Source: Mesobacillus jeotgali (GTDB taxonomy: Bacteria; Bacillota; Bacilli; Bacillales; Cytobacillaceae). From it: 64,000 nt of DNA. Position 1 is the first letter of the stretch; each line of letters begins with the position of its first letter. Shown one piece after another: positions 44,289 through 55,948 of the stretch. The notes under the pieces were generated by a model that worked only from the letters and a program-made list of their open reading frames with translations, was not told where the DNA came from and made no database searches. The DNA lies in NCBI RefSeq assembly GCF_014856545.2, contig NZ_CP109811.1:3342001-3406000 (forward strand). Reading direction: 5' to 3'. The translations under genes and the position numbers were made by a program.

Positions 44289-45641
44289 CTATATAACAGC
44301 TTGTTCAGCTACAATTTCATCTTCAAGTACTCGGACAAATTGCCCTTCATTGTAAGGATAGCCTGCTTTCGCAATCTTGACCTTCACAATTTTACCGATC
44401 ATCTCTTCAGTAGCAGGGAAAACAACTTTCAAATAGTTGTCTGTATAACCTACATAAAGTCCGCTGTCTGGCTCTTCCTTATAGATTTCTTCAGGAATCA
44501 CTTCAAGCACTTCATTTTCAAATTGTGAGGCATATTCCTTAGCAAGCTGATTGGAAAGCTCAATCAATCTGTGAACGCGTTTGTTTTTCACGTCTTCATC
44601 CACCTGGTCTTCCATTCTCGCAGCAGGAGTGCCTGTCCGTTTTGAATAAGGGAAAACATGCAGCTCTGAGAATTGATGCTTTTTAATGAAATTATAGGTT
44701 TCCATGAACTCTTCTTCTGTTTCACCCGGGAAACCGACAATGATATCAGAGGTAACTGCAAGACCTGGCAATACTTCCTTAAGCCGGTCTAGACGCTCTC
44801 CGAAAAATTCCATTGTGTATTTACGGCGCATACGCTTCAATACTGTGTCTGATCCTGATTGGAGCGGGATGTGCAAGTGACGGACGATAATATTCGATTG
44901 ATCGATTACCTCGATCACTTCGTCTGTGATCTGACTCGCTTCAATAGAAGAAATACGAAGGCGCTTAATGCCTTTAACTTGTGCCTCAAGGTCTCTAAGC
45001 AGTGCAGCAAGGTTGTAGTCCTTTATGTCTTCACCGTAGCCGCCTGTATGGATACCAGTAAGGACGATTTCCTTGTATCCAGCATCAACAAGCTGCTGAG
45101 CCTGGCGGATGACCTCCTGTGGATCACGGGATCTCATCAAACCGCGTGCCCATGGAATGATACAGAAGGTGCAGAAGTTATTGCATCCTTCCTGGATTTT
45201 CAATGAGGCTCTTGTGCGGTCAGTAAATGCCGGCACATCAAGTTCCTCATAAACTCGATTCTTCATGATATTGCCAACAGCATTAATTGGCTGGCGCTCT
45301 TGCTTGTATTGTTCAATATACTCTAGCATTTTTACGCGGTCTTGTGTTCCGACAACGATATCCACTCCAGGAATCGCCATGATTTCTGCCGGCGAAGTTT
45401 GCGCGTAGCAGCCGGTAACACAAATAACTGCATCCGGATTCTTTCGCACAGCCCGGCGGATGACCTGACGGCTTTTCTTGTCCCCTGTATTCGTTACCGT
45501 ACAGGTGTTGATGACATAAACATCTGAAGTAGACTCAAATTCTACTCGATCGTATCCTTGTTCCTTAAATAACTGCCAAATGGCTTCTGTTTCGTAATGG
45601 TTAACCTTACAACCTAATGTATGAAAAGCAACTGTAGGCAT
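44289..45641 (-). CDS. mtaB: tRNA methylthiotransferase MtaB
   Basis: A 450-aa radical-SAM enzyme that converts t6A37 to ms2t6A37 in tRNA. The N-terminal UPF0004 domain holds three cysteines (TLGCKVNHYE, VINTCTVTN, VTGCYAQ). The radical-SAM cluster is CNNFCTFCIIPWARG (CX3CX2C). The C-terminal TRAM domain (about 375-440) contains YVGYTDNYLKVVF. These are the MiaB-family domains in the order expected for the YqeV subgroup. The ATG at 45641 has GGGGTGA upstream and follows the rsmE stop. Last gene of the heat-shock operon tail. Confidence 0.95.
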   Translation of the reverse strand: MPTVAFHTLGCKVNHYETEAIWQLFKEQGYDRVEFESTSDVYVINTCTVTNTGDKKSRQVIRRAVRKNPDAVICVTGCYAQTSPAEIMAIPGVDIVVGTQDRVKMLEYIEQYKQERQPINAVGNIMKNRVYEELDVPAFTDRTRASLKIQEGCNNFCTFCIIPWARGLMRSRDPQEVIRQAQQLVDAGYKEIVLTGIHTGGYGEDIKDYNLAALLRDLEAQVKGIKRLRISSIEASQITDEVIEVIDQSNIIVRHLHIPLQSGSDTVLKRMRRKYTMEFFGERLDRLKEVLPGLAVTSDIIVGFPGETEEEFMETYNFIKKHQFSELHVFPYSKRTGTPAARMEDQVDEDVKNKRVHRLIELSNQLAKEYASQFENEVLEVIPEEIYKEEPDSGLYVGYTDNYLKVVFPATEEMIGKIVKVKIAKAGYPYNEGQFVRVLEDEIVAEQAVI

Positions 45642-45646
45642 TATCT

Positions 45647-46396
45647 TCACCCCAATAATTCAAAATGATAAGAAACAGCAGACAAGGCATATAGCGGCGC
45701 TGTTTCTGTACGCAAGATGCGCGGCCCGAGACCACAAGCTAAAAATCCATTCTTATTTAAAAGGTCAACTTCAGCAGAGGTAAGTCCTCCCTCTGGCCCA
45801 AATACAATCAGGAGGCTGTCGCCTTCCCCCAATTTCGCGAGAGTAGAAGAAAGGACCGAAGCTTCACCTTCCCTCGCTTCTTCCTCATAAGCAACTAGCT
45901 TATAAGTATACTCGCCGCTTGCTTTGATCAGTTCTTTAAGACTGACCGGTTCTTTCACTTCTGGAACATAGCTGCGGTGCGACTGCTCAGCAGCTTCCTT
46001 GGCAATCTTCTGCCAGCGCTCAACCTTTTTGGCAGCCTTCTTGCCGTCCCATTTAACGATTGAGCGGGATGCGGTAAAAGGGACAAATTCATAGGCACCG
46101 AGTTCAGTACCCTTCTGAATAATTAATTCGAGCTTATCCCCTTTGGGCAGACCGCTCGCAATCACGACATGGACCGGGAGCTCAGTAGTCCCATCCTCCC
46201 ATTTTACAACGTTTGCCACAACGATTTCATCGGTAATTTCTGCAATCTGGCAGACCGCGCTTTTTCCCGCGGGCGTGACACAGATGATTTCGTCCCCAGC
46301 CTTCATCCTCATAACACGTACAATGTGATGATAATCATCGCCGCCAATATGGAACTGTTCCATATTACCTTGTTCATCAATAAAATATCGTTGCAT
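45647..46396 (-). CDS. rsmE: 16S rRNA (uracil-1498-N3)-methyltransferase RsmE
   Basis: A 249-aa SPOUT-class methyltransferase for m3U1498 in the decoding centre. An N-terminal PUA-like domain has FHIGGDDYHHIVRVMRMKAGDEI. The knotted SPOUT core contains ASGLPKGDKLELIIQKGTELGA, then SRSIVKWDGKK, WQKIAKEAAEQSHRSYVPEV and VFGPEGGLTSAEVD, then LGPRILRTETAPLYALS. All signature motifs are present. Between rsmE and prmA lie a terminator-like hairpin and a Bacillaceae-type repeat (46413-46476). Tandem GTG-ATG starts occur; the ATG at 46396 is chosen. Confidence 0.94.
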   Translation of the reverse strand: MQRYFIDEQGNMEQFHIGGDDYHHIVRVMRMKAGDEIICVTPAGKSAVCQIAEITDEIVVANVVKWEDGTTELPVHVVIASGLPKGDKLELIIQKGTELGAYEFVPFTASRSIVKWDGKKAAKKVERWQKIAKEAAEQSHRSYVPEVKEPVSLKELIKASGEYTYKLVAYEEEAREGEASVLSSTLAKLGEGDSLLIVFGPEGGLTSAEVDLLNKNGFLACGLGPRILRTETAPLYALSAVSYHFELLG

Positions 46397-46412
46397 CACA
46401 ACACCTGCTTTC

Positions 46413-46476
46413 TGAAAAGCGCAAGCGCCTGGATCAGCCTCGACAAGCTTACGGGGAACTAGGCGCTGGAGCTAAA
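46413..46476. repeat. Bacillaceae-type intergenic palindromic repeat
   Basis: About 64 bp with arms containing AGCGCCT and AGGCGCT. It begins GAAAAGCGCAAGCGCCTGG and ends AGGCGCTGGAGCTAAACA. I recognise this as a repeat common between genes in many bacilli. It sits in the leader of rsmE, inside the heat-shock operon. A one-arm fragment is at 36068-36093. Confidence 0.75.
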
Positions 46477-46500
46477 CATTTCTCAGAGTAAAATAGACAG

Positions 46501-46528
46501 AAAAAAGGGGATACACTTTCCCCCTTTT
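46501..46528 (-). terminator. Terminator-like hairpin after prmA
   Basis: AAAAGGGG and CCCCTTTT form a stem with an AT-rich loop, with A-rich sequence on the left (U-tract on the minus strand). It may attenuate read-through to rsmE-mtaB. Confidence 0.7.
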
Positions 46529-46533
46529 CCACA

Positions 46534-47472
46534 TTATTTCTTTTTGCTGATGATCGCAACCCAGTCTTCCATGGAAATAATTTCTTCTATTTCAAACCCT
46601 GCGTTGATCATTGCATCCTTGACGACTTCTTTCTTCTGTTGGATGATCCCAGAAGTAATGAAATATCCGCCATTTTTTACGACCTTGCCTGCATCATCAG
46701 CAAAGCGCAGAATGACTTCTGCGAGGATATTGGCTACTACAATATCCGCTCCTTCTTCAACACCATCAAGAAGGTTGTTTTGTGAAATGGTTGCGACATC
46801 GTGGACTTTGTTGAGCTTTAGATTGAGCTTTGCAACCTGAACGGCTACATCGTCAAGGTCCATCGCTTCCACTTTTCCTGCACCGAGTTTAGCCGCTGCA
46901 ATACTAAGAACACCTGAACCTGTTCCAACATCCACGACTCGGTCGCCAGGCTGGACCGTTCTTTCCAGCGCCTGGATACACATGACCGTTGTCGGATGTG
47001 TTCCAGTGCCGAATGCCATGCCTGGATCAAGCTCAATGATCAATTCGTCCGTGTTGACGGGAGTGTAATCCTCCCAGGTCGGTACGATTGTGAATTTCTC
47101 GGAAATTTTAACAGGATTGTAGTATTTCTTCCAGGCAGTTGCCCACTCTTCCTCATTCACTTCACTGATGGATACTTTATTCATACCGATATCAATATTG
47201 TAGATTATCAGGTTATTGATCGCTTCTTTTATCTCATCAACCGTTTCTCCAAGGAAACTGTTTACCGGCAGATAAGCTTTTACAATGACGCCTTCTTCCG
47301 GATAATCGTCTGGATTAAGCTGGTATATTTCTCCGAACTGGTCCTCTCTCTCCTTCTCAAGCTCCAGCGGATCTTCGATAACCACTCCGCTCGCGCCTGC
47401 TTCGTGCAGGATATTGGAAATCGGCTCAACCGCTTCATTTGTAGTTAAAATGCTGATTTCAGACCATTTCAT
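46534..47472 (-). CDS. prmA: Ribosomal protein L11 methyltransferase PrmA
   Basis: A 312-aa SAM-dependent protein methyltransferase that trimethylates L11. The N-terminal substrate-recognition domain is followed by the catalytic core: [23 protein letters not shown], motif [34 protein letters not shown], and motif IV-like [12 protein letters not shown]. It lies 20 bp after dnaJ in the heat-shock operon. In bacilli prmA, rsmE and mtaB follow dnaJ. Confidence 0.96.
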   Translation of the reverse strand: MKWSEISILTTNEAVEPISNILHEAGASGVVIEDPLELEKEREDQFGEIYQLNPDDYPEEGVIVKAYLPVNSFLGETVDEIKEAINNLIIYNIDIGMNKVSISEVNEEEWATAWKKYYNPVKISEKFTIVPTWEDYTPVNTDELIIELDPGMAFGTGTHPTTVMCIQALERTVQPGDRVVDVGTGSGVLSIAAAKLGAGKVEAMDLDDVAVQVAKLNLKLNKVHDVATISQNNLLDGVEEGADIVVANILAEVILRFADDAGKVVKNGGYFITSGIIQQKKEVVKDAMINAGFEIEEIISMEDWVAIISKKK

Positions 47473-47491
47473 TTATACCAACTCCATTCGA

Positions 47492-48619
47492 TTAATCACC
47501 TTTAAAGGCACGTTTTACTTTTGAAAAAAAGCTTTCCTCCTGCTCCCCAAGTGGAGACTGTCCGCTTACTTCGGCAAACTCACGGAGAAGCTGCTTTTGC
47601 TTTTCAGACAGTTTTGTCGGAGTCACGATTCGAACCAGGACATGCTGGTCTCCCGTACCATATCCGCGGACATTTGGGACACCTTTGCCCTTCAAGCGGA
47701 ACTTTGTGCCCGTCTGTGTTCCAGCAGGAACTTTCAATTTAACTTTGCCATGCAATGTTGGGACTTCGACTTCATCACCCAGCGCTGCCTGGACAAATGT
47801 GATTGGCATTTCACAATAAATATCATCGCCGTCACGCTCAAAGAATTCATGCGACCTGATGTGGAAGACGATGTAAAGATCGCCAGGAGGTCCGCCATTG
47901 ATGCCGGCTTCTCCTTTTCCTGCCACTCTCAGCTGCTGGCCATCATCGACACCGGCTGGGATTTTAACATGAATCTTGTTCCTTCTGGTAACCTTCCCGG
48001 TGCCAGAGCAAGTTGAACATTTTTCTTTGATCTCCTTACCTGTTCCATTACAGTAATGACACACTCGGCGGTTAACGATACGTCCAAATGGCGTGTTTTG
48101 TTCCACACTGATTTGTCCGCTGCCATGACAGTGTTTACATGTATCGACTTTAGTACCAGGTTTTGCACCAGTTCCGTCACAAGTATCACATTCTTCTTCA
48201 CGAGGGATCTCGATATCTGTTTCTTTGCCAAATACAGCTTCCTCGAACTTCAAGGTCATTGTGTACTGAAGGTCAGCACCCTGTCTTGGCGCATTCGGAT
48301 CACGGCGTCTGCCGCCTCCGCCGCCGAAGAAGGAATTGAAAATATCTTCGAAACCGCCAAAACCGCCGCCGAAATCGCCGCCGCCACCAAATCCCTGGTT
48401 AGGGTCAACATGGCCGAACTGGTCATAATGAGCTCGCTTTTGATCGTCGCTCAATACTTCATATGCTTCTTTTACTTCTTTGAACTTTTCATCTGCTCCC
48501 GGCTCTTTGTTGATGTCCGGATGGAATTTTTTAGAAAGCTTGCGGTAGGCCTTCTTTATTTCATCCTTCGAAGCCGAATTACTGACTCCGAGGACTTCAT
48601 AGTAATCCCGTTTACTCAT
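47492..48619 (-). CDS. dnaJ: Chaperone DnaJ
   Basis: A 375-aa type I J-protein that stimulates the DnaK ATPase. The J domain has [33 protein letters not shown] with the HPD triad. A Gly/Phe-rich linker ([17 protein letters not shown]) follows, then four zinc-finger CXXCXGXG repeats ([32 protein letters not shown]), then the C-terminal substrate-binding domain. The ATG at 48619 (MSKRDYYEV) has GGGAGTGG upstream. It is separated from dnaK by about 200 bp that contain a terminator-like hairpin. Confidence 0.97.
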   Translation of the reverse strand: MSKRDYYEVLGVSNSASKDEIKKAYRKLSKKFHPDINKEPGADEKFKEVKEAYEVLSDDQKRAHYDQFGHVDPNQGFGGGGDFGGGFGGFEDIFNSFFGGGGGRRRDPNAPRQGADLQYTMTLKFEEAVFGKETDIEIPREEECDTCDGTGAKPGTKVDTCKHCHGSGQISVEQNTPFGRIVNRRVCHYCNGTGKEIKEKCSTCSGTGKVTRRNKIHVKIPAGVDDGQQLRVAGKGEAGINGGPPGDLYIVFHIRSHEFFERDGDDIYCEMPITFVQAALGDEVEVPTLHGKVKLKVPAGTQTGTKFRLKGKGVPNVRGYGTGDQHVLVRIVTPTKLSEKQKQLLREFAEVSGQSPLGEQEESFFSKVKRAFKGD

Positions 48620-48760
48620 GATTACCACTCCCGAATCTTTTCACATAAAGATAATTCTAACATTCCCGTATATTCATACGCAATATTTAAAATATCTGGA
48701 TATGCGGTATTTTGTGTCTCTTTTTTATTCATTGGCTGATTAATTAGCCAGCTGGCATTA

Positions 48761-48799
48761 AAAAAGCCAAAGCCAAGTATGACCTGACTTTGACTTTTT
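48761..48799 (-). terminator. Hairpin between dnaK and dnaJ
   Basis: On the minus strand AAAAAGTCAAAGTCAGG pairs with CTTGGCTTTGGCTTTTT using G-U pairs, followed by U residues. It would partly end transcripts after dnaK and lower dnaJ levels. The rest of the 48620-48817 gap shows no gene. Confidence 0.7.
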
Positions 48800-48817
48800 C
48801 GTTGCTATGACAGTCTA

Positions 48818-50764
<1,947 letters not shown>

Positions 50765-50800
50765 TCAGAAGTCTCTTCGAAAAGAGCCCTGATACCACTG

Positions 50801-51388
50801 TTATTGGTTCACTTTTACCATCGCTGGACGAATGATGCGGTCCTTGAGCAAATAGCCTTTTTGGAACTCTTCAACAACAATGTTAGGACCGAAATTTTCA
50901 TCTTCAGCCTGCATAACAGCCTGGTGAAGATGCGGATCAAATTCCTTGCCAACAGCTTCAATTACCTCAACGCCTTCATTTTTAAGCGCATCAAGCAAGC
51001 TGCGGTACACCATTTCCACTCCCTGCTTAAGGGATTTCGCCTGTTCATTATCCACATCCATCTTCAAAGCACGCTCGAAATTGTCGATAGCGGGCAGAAG
51101 ATCCGTAATAATGCTTTGGGCTCTATATTTAGCGCTCGCTTCAAGTTCAATCCTTGAACGGCGGCGGAAGTTGTCAAAATCAGCCTGAAGGCGCAAGTAA
51201 CGGTTATCGGCTTCATCAAGCTTCCCTTGCAGTTCAGCCAATTTCTTCTCCATTGGATCTTGTTCTTCCTCTTGAGCTGGCATCTCTTCAGTTTTTTCAG
51301 AAGCTTCATTTTCAGCAAAAACTTCCTCAACCGTTTCTTCCTCCGTCTGGCTGTTCAATTCTTGCTCAGTATTTCTCTCTTCTGTCAC
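50801..51388 (-). CDS. grpE: Nucleotide exchange factor GrpE
   Basis: A 195-aa co-chaperone that releases ADP from DnaK. A long acidic N terminus ([29 protein letters not shown]) is followed by the coiled coil ([31 protein letters not shown]), then the GrpE beta head with [53 protein letters not shown]. The start is GTG at 51386-51388, 8 nt after GGGAGGTG. Second gene of the hrcA-grpE-dnaK-dnaJ operon. Confidence 0.97.
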   Translation of the reverse strand: MTEERNTEQELNSQTEEETVEEVFAENEASEKTEEMPAQEEEQDPMEKKLAELQGKLDEADNRYLRLQADFDNFRRRSRIELEASAKYRAQSIITDLLPAIDNFERALKMDVDNEQAKSLKQGVEMVYRSLLDALKNEGVEVIEAVGKEFDPHLHQAVMQAEDENFGPNIVVEEFQKGYLLKDRIIRPAMVKVNQ

Positions 51389-51547
51389 GTTAACTCACCT
51401 CCCTCAAAGTATCGCGGACGTTTAGTGCCACTGTTCCAGATGGTCTGGATTGGTTTATATTTCAACGAAGCAAACATGCTTCAGTAGAAAACACATGACG
51501 ATTCAGGATGGAACAGGCTGCTCCACCCTTAATCAATATTTCCATGC

Positions 51548-52579
51548 TTATTTATTTTGATACAGCTGTGTCAGCACCTTGGACAAGTCGGTACTGATCA
51601 ATTGGAGCAAGCTGATGACTCTCGAATACTCCATTCGTGTCGGTCCGAGAACCGCGATGGATCCTAACTTTTCTTCACCCATGGAATAAGTCGCAGTAAT
51701 CAGGCTGCAATTTTCCATTGCAGAGTTATCATTTTCCGTACCAATCTTGACATTGATTCCGGCTGGGTTTTGCCTGATCAGATGATATAAACCATCTTCT
51801 TGTTCGATCATATTCATCAGGTTACGGATTTTATCGACATCGTTGAACTCTGGCTGGCTGAGAATGTTCGTCTTCCCGCCAAAGAACACCTTTTCACTGG
51901 CTGGCATATTCAAAGTATCCATGATTGAATTCAGGAATGTGTCATAACTGCTGATATGCTGGCGCAGCAGCATGGCGATCTCTTTGTAGATCTTGGAATT
52001 CAGATTGGTAAGCGGAACGCCTGCCAATCGTTCATTCAGGATATTGACCATTTTTTCAACATCTGATGGATCAACACTGGTTGGAAAATGGAACATCCTG
52101 TTTTCCACATGCCCAGTATCAGTTACGATGATGGCGATAGCCGTATCCTTATTCAAGGGAACGATCTGCAGCTTTTTCAGCCTGTTGTCCTTTACAGCCG
52201 GTCCTAAAACAATCGACGTGTAATTCGTCATTTCAGATAAAATTCTCGCTGATTTCTGGACGATTTTTTCCAATTCGTATATCCGTTCAGCAAAAATTGA
52301 TTTTATAGCCGCCATATCTGAATGATTCACTTTTTGAGGCAGCAGAAGGTTATCTACATAAAATCGATACCCCTTCTCGGATGGAATCCTTCCAGAGGAT
52401 GTATGGGTTTTTTCAATGAATCCCATATCTTCCAAATCCGCCATTTCATTCCGGATTGTCGCCGAACTGAAATTAATTTCTTCCTTTTTCGACAAGCTCC
52501 TTGAACCTATCGGTTGAGCTGAACGAATAAAGTCATCAACAATCACCTGCAAAATTAGCACCTGACGATCTGTTAACAA
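51548..52579 (-). CDS. hrcA: Heat-inducible transcription repressor HrcA
   Basis: A 343-aa repressor that binds CIRCE. The N-terminal winged helix has [79 protein letters not shown]-like domain with an inserted dimer region follows. The open frame reaches 52600 and would begin inside CIRCE. Aligning to relatives (MLTNRQ...) and the GAGGTGAT ribosome site points to the TTG at 52577-52579. First gene of the operon and autoregulated through the CIRCE just upstream. Confidence 0.95.
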   Translation of the reverse strand: MLTDRQVLILQVIVDDFIRSAQPIGSRSLSKKEEINFSSATIRNEMADLEDMGFIEKTHTSSGRIPSEKGYRFYVDNLLLPQKVNHSDMAAIKSIFAERIYELEKIVQKSARILSEMTNYTSIVLGPAVKDNRLKKLQIVPLNKDTAIAIIVTDTGHVENRMFHFPTSVDPSDVEKMVNILNERLAGVPLTNLNSKIYKEIAMLLRQHISSYDTFLNSIMDTLNMPASEKVFFGGKTNILSQPEFNDVDKIRNLMNMIEQEDGLYHLIRQNPAGINVKIGTENDNSAMENCSLITATYSMGEEKLGSIAVLGPTRMEYSRVISLLQLISTDLSKVLTQLYQNK

Positions 52580-52593
52580 CATCATCACCTCTG

Positions 52594-52620
52594 TTAGCAC
52601 TCTATAAGAACGAGTGCTAA
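52594..52620. promoter_or_regulatory. CIRCE operator (HrcA binding site)
   Basis: A perfect TTAGCACTC-N9-GAGTGCTAA inverted repeat, 14 bp upstream of the hrcA start and just downstream of the promoter -10. It governs the whole hrcA-grpE-dnaK-dnaJ operon. Confidence 0.97.
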
Positions 52621-52630
52621 TTCTAAAAAT

Positions 52631-52659
52631 AATTTATCAATAAACGCTGTGGATGTCAA
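52631..52659 (-). promoter_or_regulatory. Sigma-A promoter of the hrcA operon
   Basis: On the minus strand TTGACA (52654-52659) and TAAATT (52631-52636) have a 17-bp spacer. The -35 overlaps the hemW stop codon. The start site would be at the edge of CIRCE. Confidence 0.85.
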
Positions 52660-53789
52660 TGATTTGATACCCCGATAAAGGATTGAAAAACTTCATTGCC
52701 GAGAAGGCGCCCCTGTCTCGTGAGGAAGACTTTTTCTCCATCCGTCTTGAGGAGACCTTTCTCAGACCAATCCTTGATTTGATCTGAAAATAAATGCAAA
52801 GGATTCCGGCCGAATTTTTCTTCGAAGTGTCGAATGGAGACACCTTCCGTTTTCCTTAGTCCAAGGAACATTTCTTCTTCCATTTTTTCCTCGACGGTAA
52901 CCTTGTGGGCATCCATAATCGGAAGTTCCCCTTTGGATAATGGCTCCATATATTTTTTCAACGGCCCATAATTTGACTGCCTGATTCCATTGACATAACC
53001 ATGGGCTCCGGCACCAAATCCAAAATACTCCTCGTTGTCCCAATAGGTAAGATTGTGTCTGCTTTCATACCCAGGGACAGCAAAATTGCTGATTTCATAT
53101 TGCCTTAGGCCGCCGCTTTCCATTTGCTCCATGAGAGTTTCGTACATTTCCGCTTCCGCATCCTCGCCCGGAAGCGGCAGCTTTCCTTTTTGCATTAAAT
53201 TATAGAATACCGTTTTGGGTTCAATGATCAATGAATAGCCTGAATAATGGACTAGTCCCAATCCAAGGGCTGTCTGGATTGATTGCACGAAATCCTGCTT
53301 TGACTGACCGGGAAGGCTGTATATCAAGTCGATGCTTATGTTATCGAAGCCTGCTGTTTTCGCATTTTCAATCGATTCAAACACATCCTTCGCCCGATGG
53401 CTCCGGCCAATTTTTTTCAAAAGATCATCATTAAAAGTCTGCACCCCAAAACTAAGACGGTTGACACCAGCATCTTTCAGGATGGCGAGTTTCTCTCTTG
53501 ACAGATCGCCTGGATTTGCTTCAAAGGTATATTCCGTTTTACCGTCTATATGAAGCTGCCTGTTTATACCTGAAACAAGTCTCTCCAGTTGTTTTTCATT
53601 TAAGGCAGTAGGTGTGCCGCCCCCGACAAACACCGTTTCCATTGCTTGTTTGTTTGCTGACAGGCTCATTTCCTTCTCCAGGGACTCCAAGTAATCATCA
53701 ACCGGCTGCCCCTTCATGAATACCTTGTTAAAATCACAGTAATGGCAAATATGGTGGCAGAAAGGGATATGGATGTATGCTGCTTTCAT
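52656..53789 (-). CDS. hemW: Radical-SAM haem chaperone HemW
   Basis: A 377-aa radical-SAM protein related to HemN. The Fe-S motif is CHHICHYCDFN (CX3CX2C), near residue 10, with the CDFNK continuation typical of HemW rather than oxygen-independent coproporphyrinogen oxidase. Other family blocks are FVGGGTPTALNEKQLERLV, EANPGDLSREKLAILKDAGVNRLSFGVQTF, and YEISNFAVPGYESRHNLTYWDNEEYFGFGAGAHGYVNG. It inserts haem into respiratory proteins. It sits between lepA and hrcA as in B. subtilis (where it was called hemN). Confidence 0.94.
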   Translation of the reverse strand: MKAAYIHIPFCHHICHYCDFNKVFMKGQPVDDYLESLEKEMSLSANKQAMETVFVGGGTPTALNEKQLERLVSGINRQLHIDGKTEYTFEANPGDLSREKLAILKDAGVNRLSFGVQTFNDDLLKKIGRSHRAKDVFESIENAKTAGFDNISIDLIYSLPGQSKQDFVQSIQTALGLGLVHYSGYSLIIEPKTVFYNLMQKGKLPLPGEDAEAEMYETLMEQMESGGLRQYEISNFAVPGYESRHNLTYWDNEEYFGFGAGAHGYVNGIRQSNYGPLKKYMEPLSKGELPIMDAHKVTVEEKMEEEMFLGLRKTEGVSIRHFEEKFGRNPLHLFSDQIKDWSEKGLLKTDGEKVFLTRQGRLLGNEVFQSFIGVSNH

Positions 53790-53864
53790 TATTCGTTCAC
53801 TTCCCAGGTGGCTAAAAGCCAGATTTACTTTTTATGAGAATTGTTATAAACAGTGAATCTATTG

Positions 53865-53910
53865 AAAAAAGAGGCCAGAATCGCTTGCTTTAACAAGCAC
53901 ATCCAGCCTC
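53865..53910 (-). terminator. lepA terminator
   Basis: GAGGC and GCCTC outer arms and GCTTG and CAAGC inner arms form a hairpin with internal loops. A6 on the left is the U-tract on the minus strand. Confidence 0.75.
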
Positions 53911-53920
53911 CCCCGCTATT

Positions 53921-55756
53921 TTACTTCTTTGTATTGCTGTCGTCCATTTTCAGGACTGCCATGAAGGCTTCCTGCGGAACTTCTACAGAACCGACTTGCT
54001 TCATGCGTTTTTTACCTTCTTTTTGCTTCTCAAGGAGCTTACGCTTACGCGAGATATCCCCGCCGTAACATTTTGCCAATACGTTTTTACGCATCGCCTT
54101 TATGGTAGAACGGGCAACAATTTTCTGGCCAATCGCCGCCTGGATAGGCACCTCAAATTGCTGACGTGGAATCAGGTCTCTCAGCTTATCTACGATTACC
54201 TTTCCGCGTTCATATGCAAAGTCCCTGTGAACGATGAAGCTTAGTGCGTCAACTTTTTCAGCGTTAAGCAGGATATCCATCTTCACAAGCTTTGAAGTCT
54301 TGTACCCGATCAGTTCATAATCGAAAGAAGCATAGCCTTTCGTGCTTGATTTTAGCTGATCGAAGAAATCATAAACGATTTCAGACAGCGGGATTTCATA
54401 CACGATGCTTACACGCGTTTCATCCATATATTGCATATCGATAAAGATACCGCGCTTTTCCTGGCAAAGCTCCATGATCGCACCAACATAATCATTCGGT
54501 GCCATCATTGTTGCTTTTACATAAGGCTCTTCAACACGGTCAATCTTCTGTGGGTCAGGCATATTAGACGGGTTGTCTACCTTCAGTTCAGTACCATCAG
54601 TCATAATGACATCATAGATAACACTTGGCGCAGTCGTGATCAAATCAATCTTGAATTCACGTTCGATACGCTCCTGGATGATTTCCATATGAAGAAGTCC
54701 GAGGAATCCGCAACGGAAACCGAATCCTAACGCCTGTGAAGTTTCCGGTTCGAACTGAAGCGCTGAATCGTTAAGCTCCAGCTTTTCAAGTGCTTCCCTT
54801 AGATCATTGAATTTCGCTGAGTCAATTGGATACAGACCGCAATATACCATTGGGTTCAAGCGGCGGTAACCTGGAAGCGGTTCAGACGCACCGTTTTTCG
54901 CATTCGTGATTGTATCACCGACACGCGTGTCGCCAACGTTTTTGATTGCAGCAGTCAAGAAACCAACATCTCCGACAGTCAGTTCTTCTGAAGGAGTGGC
55001 TTTCGGAGTAAACACCCCAACCTCTGTTACTTCAAATTCTTTGCCTGTCGCCATCATTTTGATTTTGTCGCCAACTTTTACCGTTCCATCGACGACTCGG
55101 ATATAAGCAACTACGCCGCGGTATGCGTCGTATAATGAGTCAAAAATCAAAGCTTTCAAAGGTGCGTCCGGATTCCCTTGTGGTGCCGGAACCTTTTCAA
55201 CGATTTGCTCAAGGATTTCCTCAATTCCGATTCCTGCTTTTGCAGACGCAAGAACAGCTTCAGAAGCATCCAGACCAATCACTTCTTCAATTTCATTTCT
55301 TACACGCTCAGGATCGGCACTCGGCAAATCAATTTTATTGATGACCGGTACGATTTCAAGATCATTGTCAATTGCAAGGTAAACGTTCGCCAATGTCTGT
55401 GCCTCGATTCCCTGGGCAGCATCAACAACAAGAACGGCACCCTCACATGCTGCAAGGCTTCGGGAAACTTCATACGTGAAGTCTACGTGACCAGGAGTAT
55501 CAATTAAATGGAAAGTATAAATCTCGCCATCCTTTGCCTGATACTTCAATTGTACTGAATTCAGCTTTATCGTGATTCCACGCTCACGCTCGAGATCCAT
55601 GGAGTCCAAAAGCTGGTCCTTCATTTCACGGGCAGTCAATGCATTCGTCTTTTCAAGGATACGGTCAGCCAGCGTTGACTTACCATGGTCAATATGGGCG
55701 ATAATCGAAAAATTTCGTATTTTGCTTTGTCTATTAAGTCTATCTTCTCTGTTCAT
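53921..55756 (-). CDS. lepA: Elongation factor 4 (LepA)
   Basis: A 611-aa translational GTPase that acts on stalled or back-translocating ribosomes. G1 is [10 protein letters not shown]2 [11 protein letters not shown]3 DTPGHVDF, G4 NKID and G5 SAKAG. Domains II, III and V follow, then the LepA-specific C-terminal domain (about 490-611) with [77 protein letters not shown]. The ATG at 55756 has AGGAG 8 nt upstream. It is divergent from a NERD-domain gene. Confidence 0.97.
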   Translation of the reverse strand: MNREDRLNRQSKIRNFSIIAHIDHGKSTLADRILEKTNALTAREMKDQLLDSMDLERERGITIKLNSVQLKYQAKDGEIYTFHLIDTPGHVDFTYEVSRSLAACEGAVLVVDAAQGIEAQTLANVYLAIDNDLEIVPVINKIDLPSADPERVRNEIEEVIGLDASEAVLASAKAGIGIEEILEQIVEKVPAPQGNPDAPLKALIFDSLYDAYRGVVAYIRVVDGTVKVGDKIKMMATGKEFEVTEVGVFTPKATPSEELTVGDVGFLTAAIKNVGDTRVGDTITNAKNGASEPLPGYRRLNPMVYCGLYPIDSAKFNDLREALEKLELNDSALQFEPETSQALGFGFRCGFLGLLHMEIIQERIEREFKIDLITTAPSVIYDVIMTDGTELKVDNPSNMPDPQKIDRVEEPYVKATMMAPNDYVGAIMELCQEKRGIFIDMQYMDETRVSIVYEIPLSEIVYDFFDQLKSSTKGYASFDYELIGYKTSKLVKMDILLNAEKVDALSFIVHRDFAYERGKVIVDKLRDLIPRQQFEVPIQAAIGQKIVARSTIKAMRKNVLAKCYGGDISRKRKLLEKQKEGKKRMKQVGSVEVPQEAFMAVLKMDDSNTKK

Positions 55757-55948
55757 TGCGTTCACTCCTACTTTACTCGCGCATGTACACTATTGTTGAT
55801 TATATCAGCAGGAATATCAAGATTCAATAAATAATAGAGGAAGTCTCGCGGACAGCAGCCTGAACTGAGCTGGCCTTGGAGTCCACAGAACGTTCACAGA
55901 ATATTGGGAACTTATTAGGTAAAATAAACTGTAGAAAGGATGTGCACT

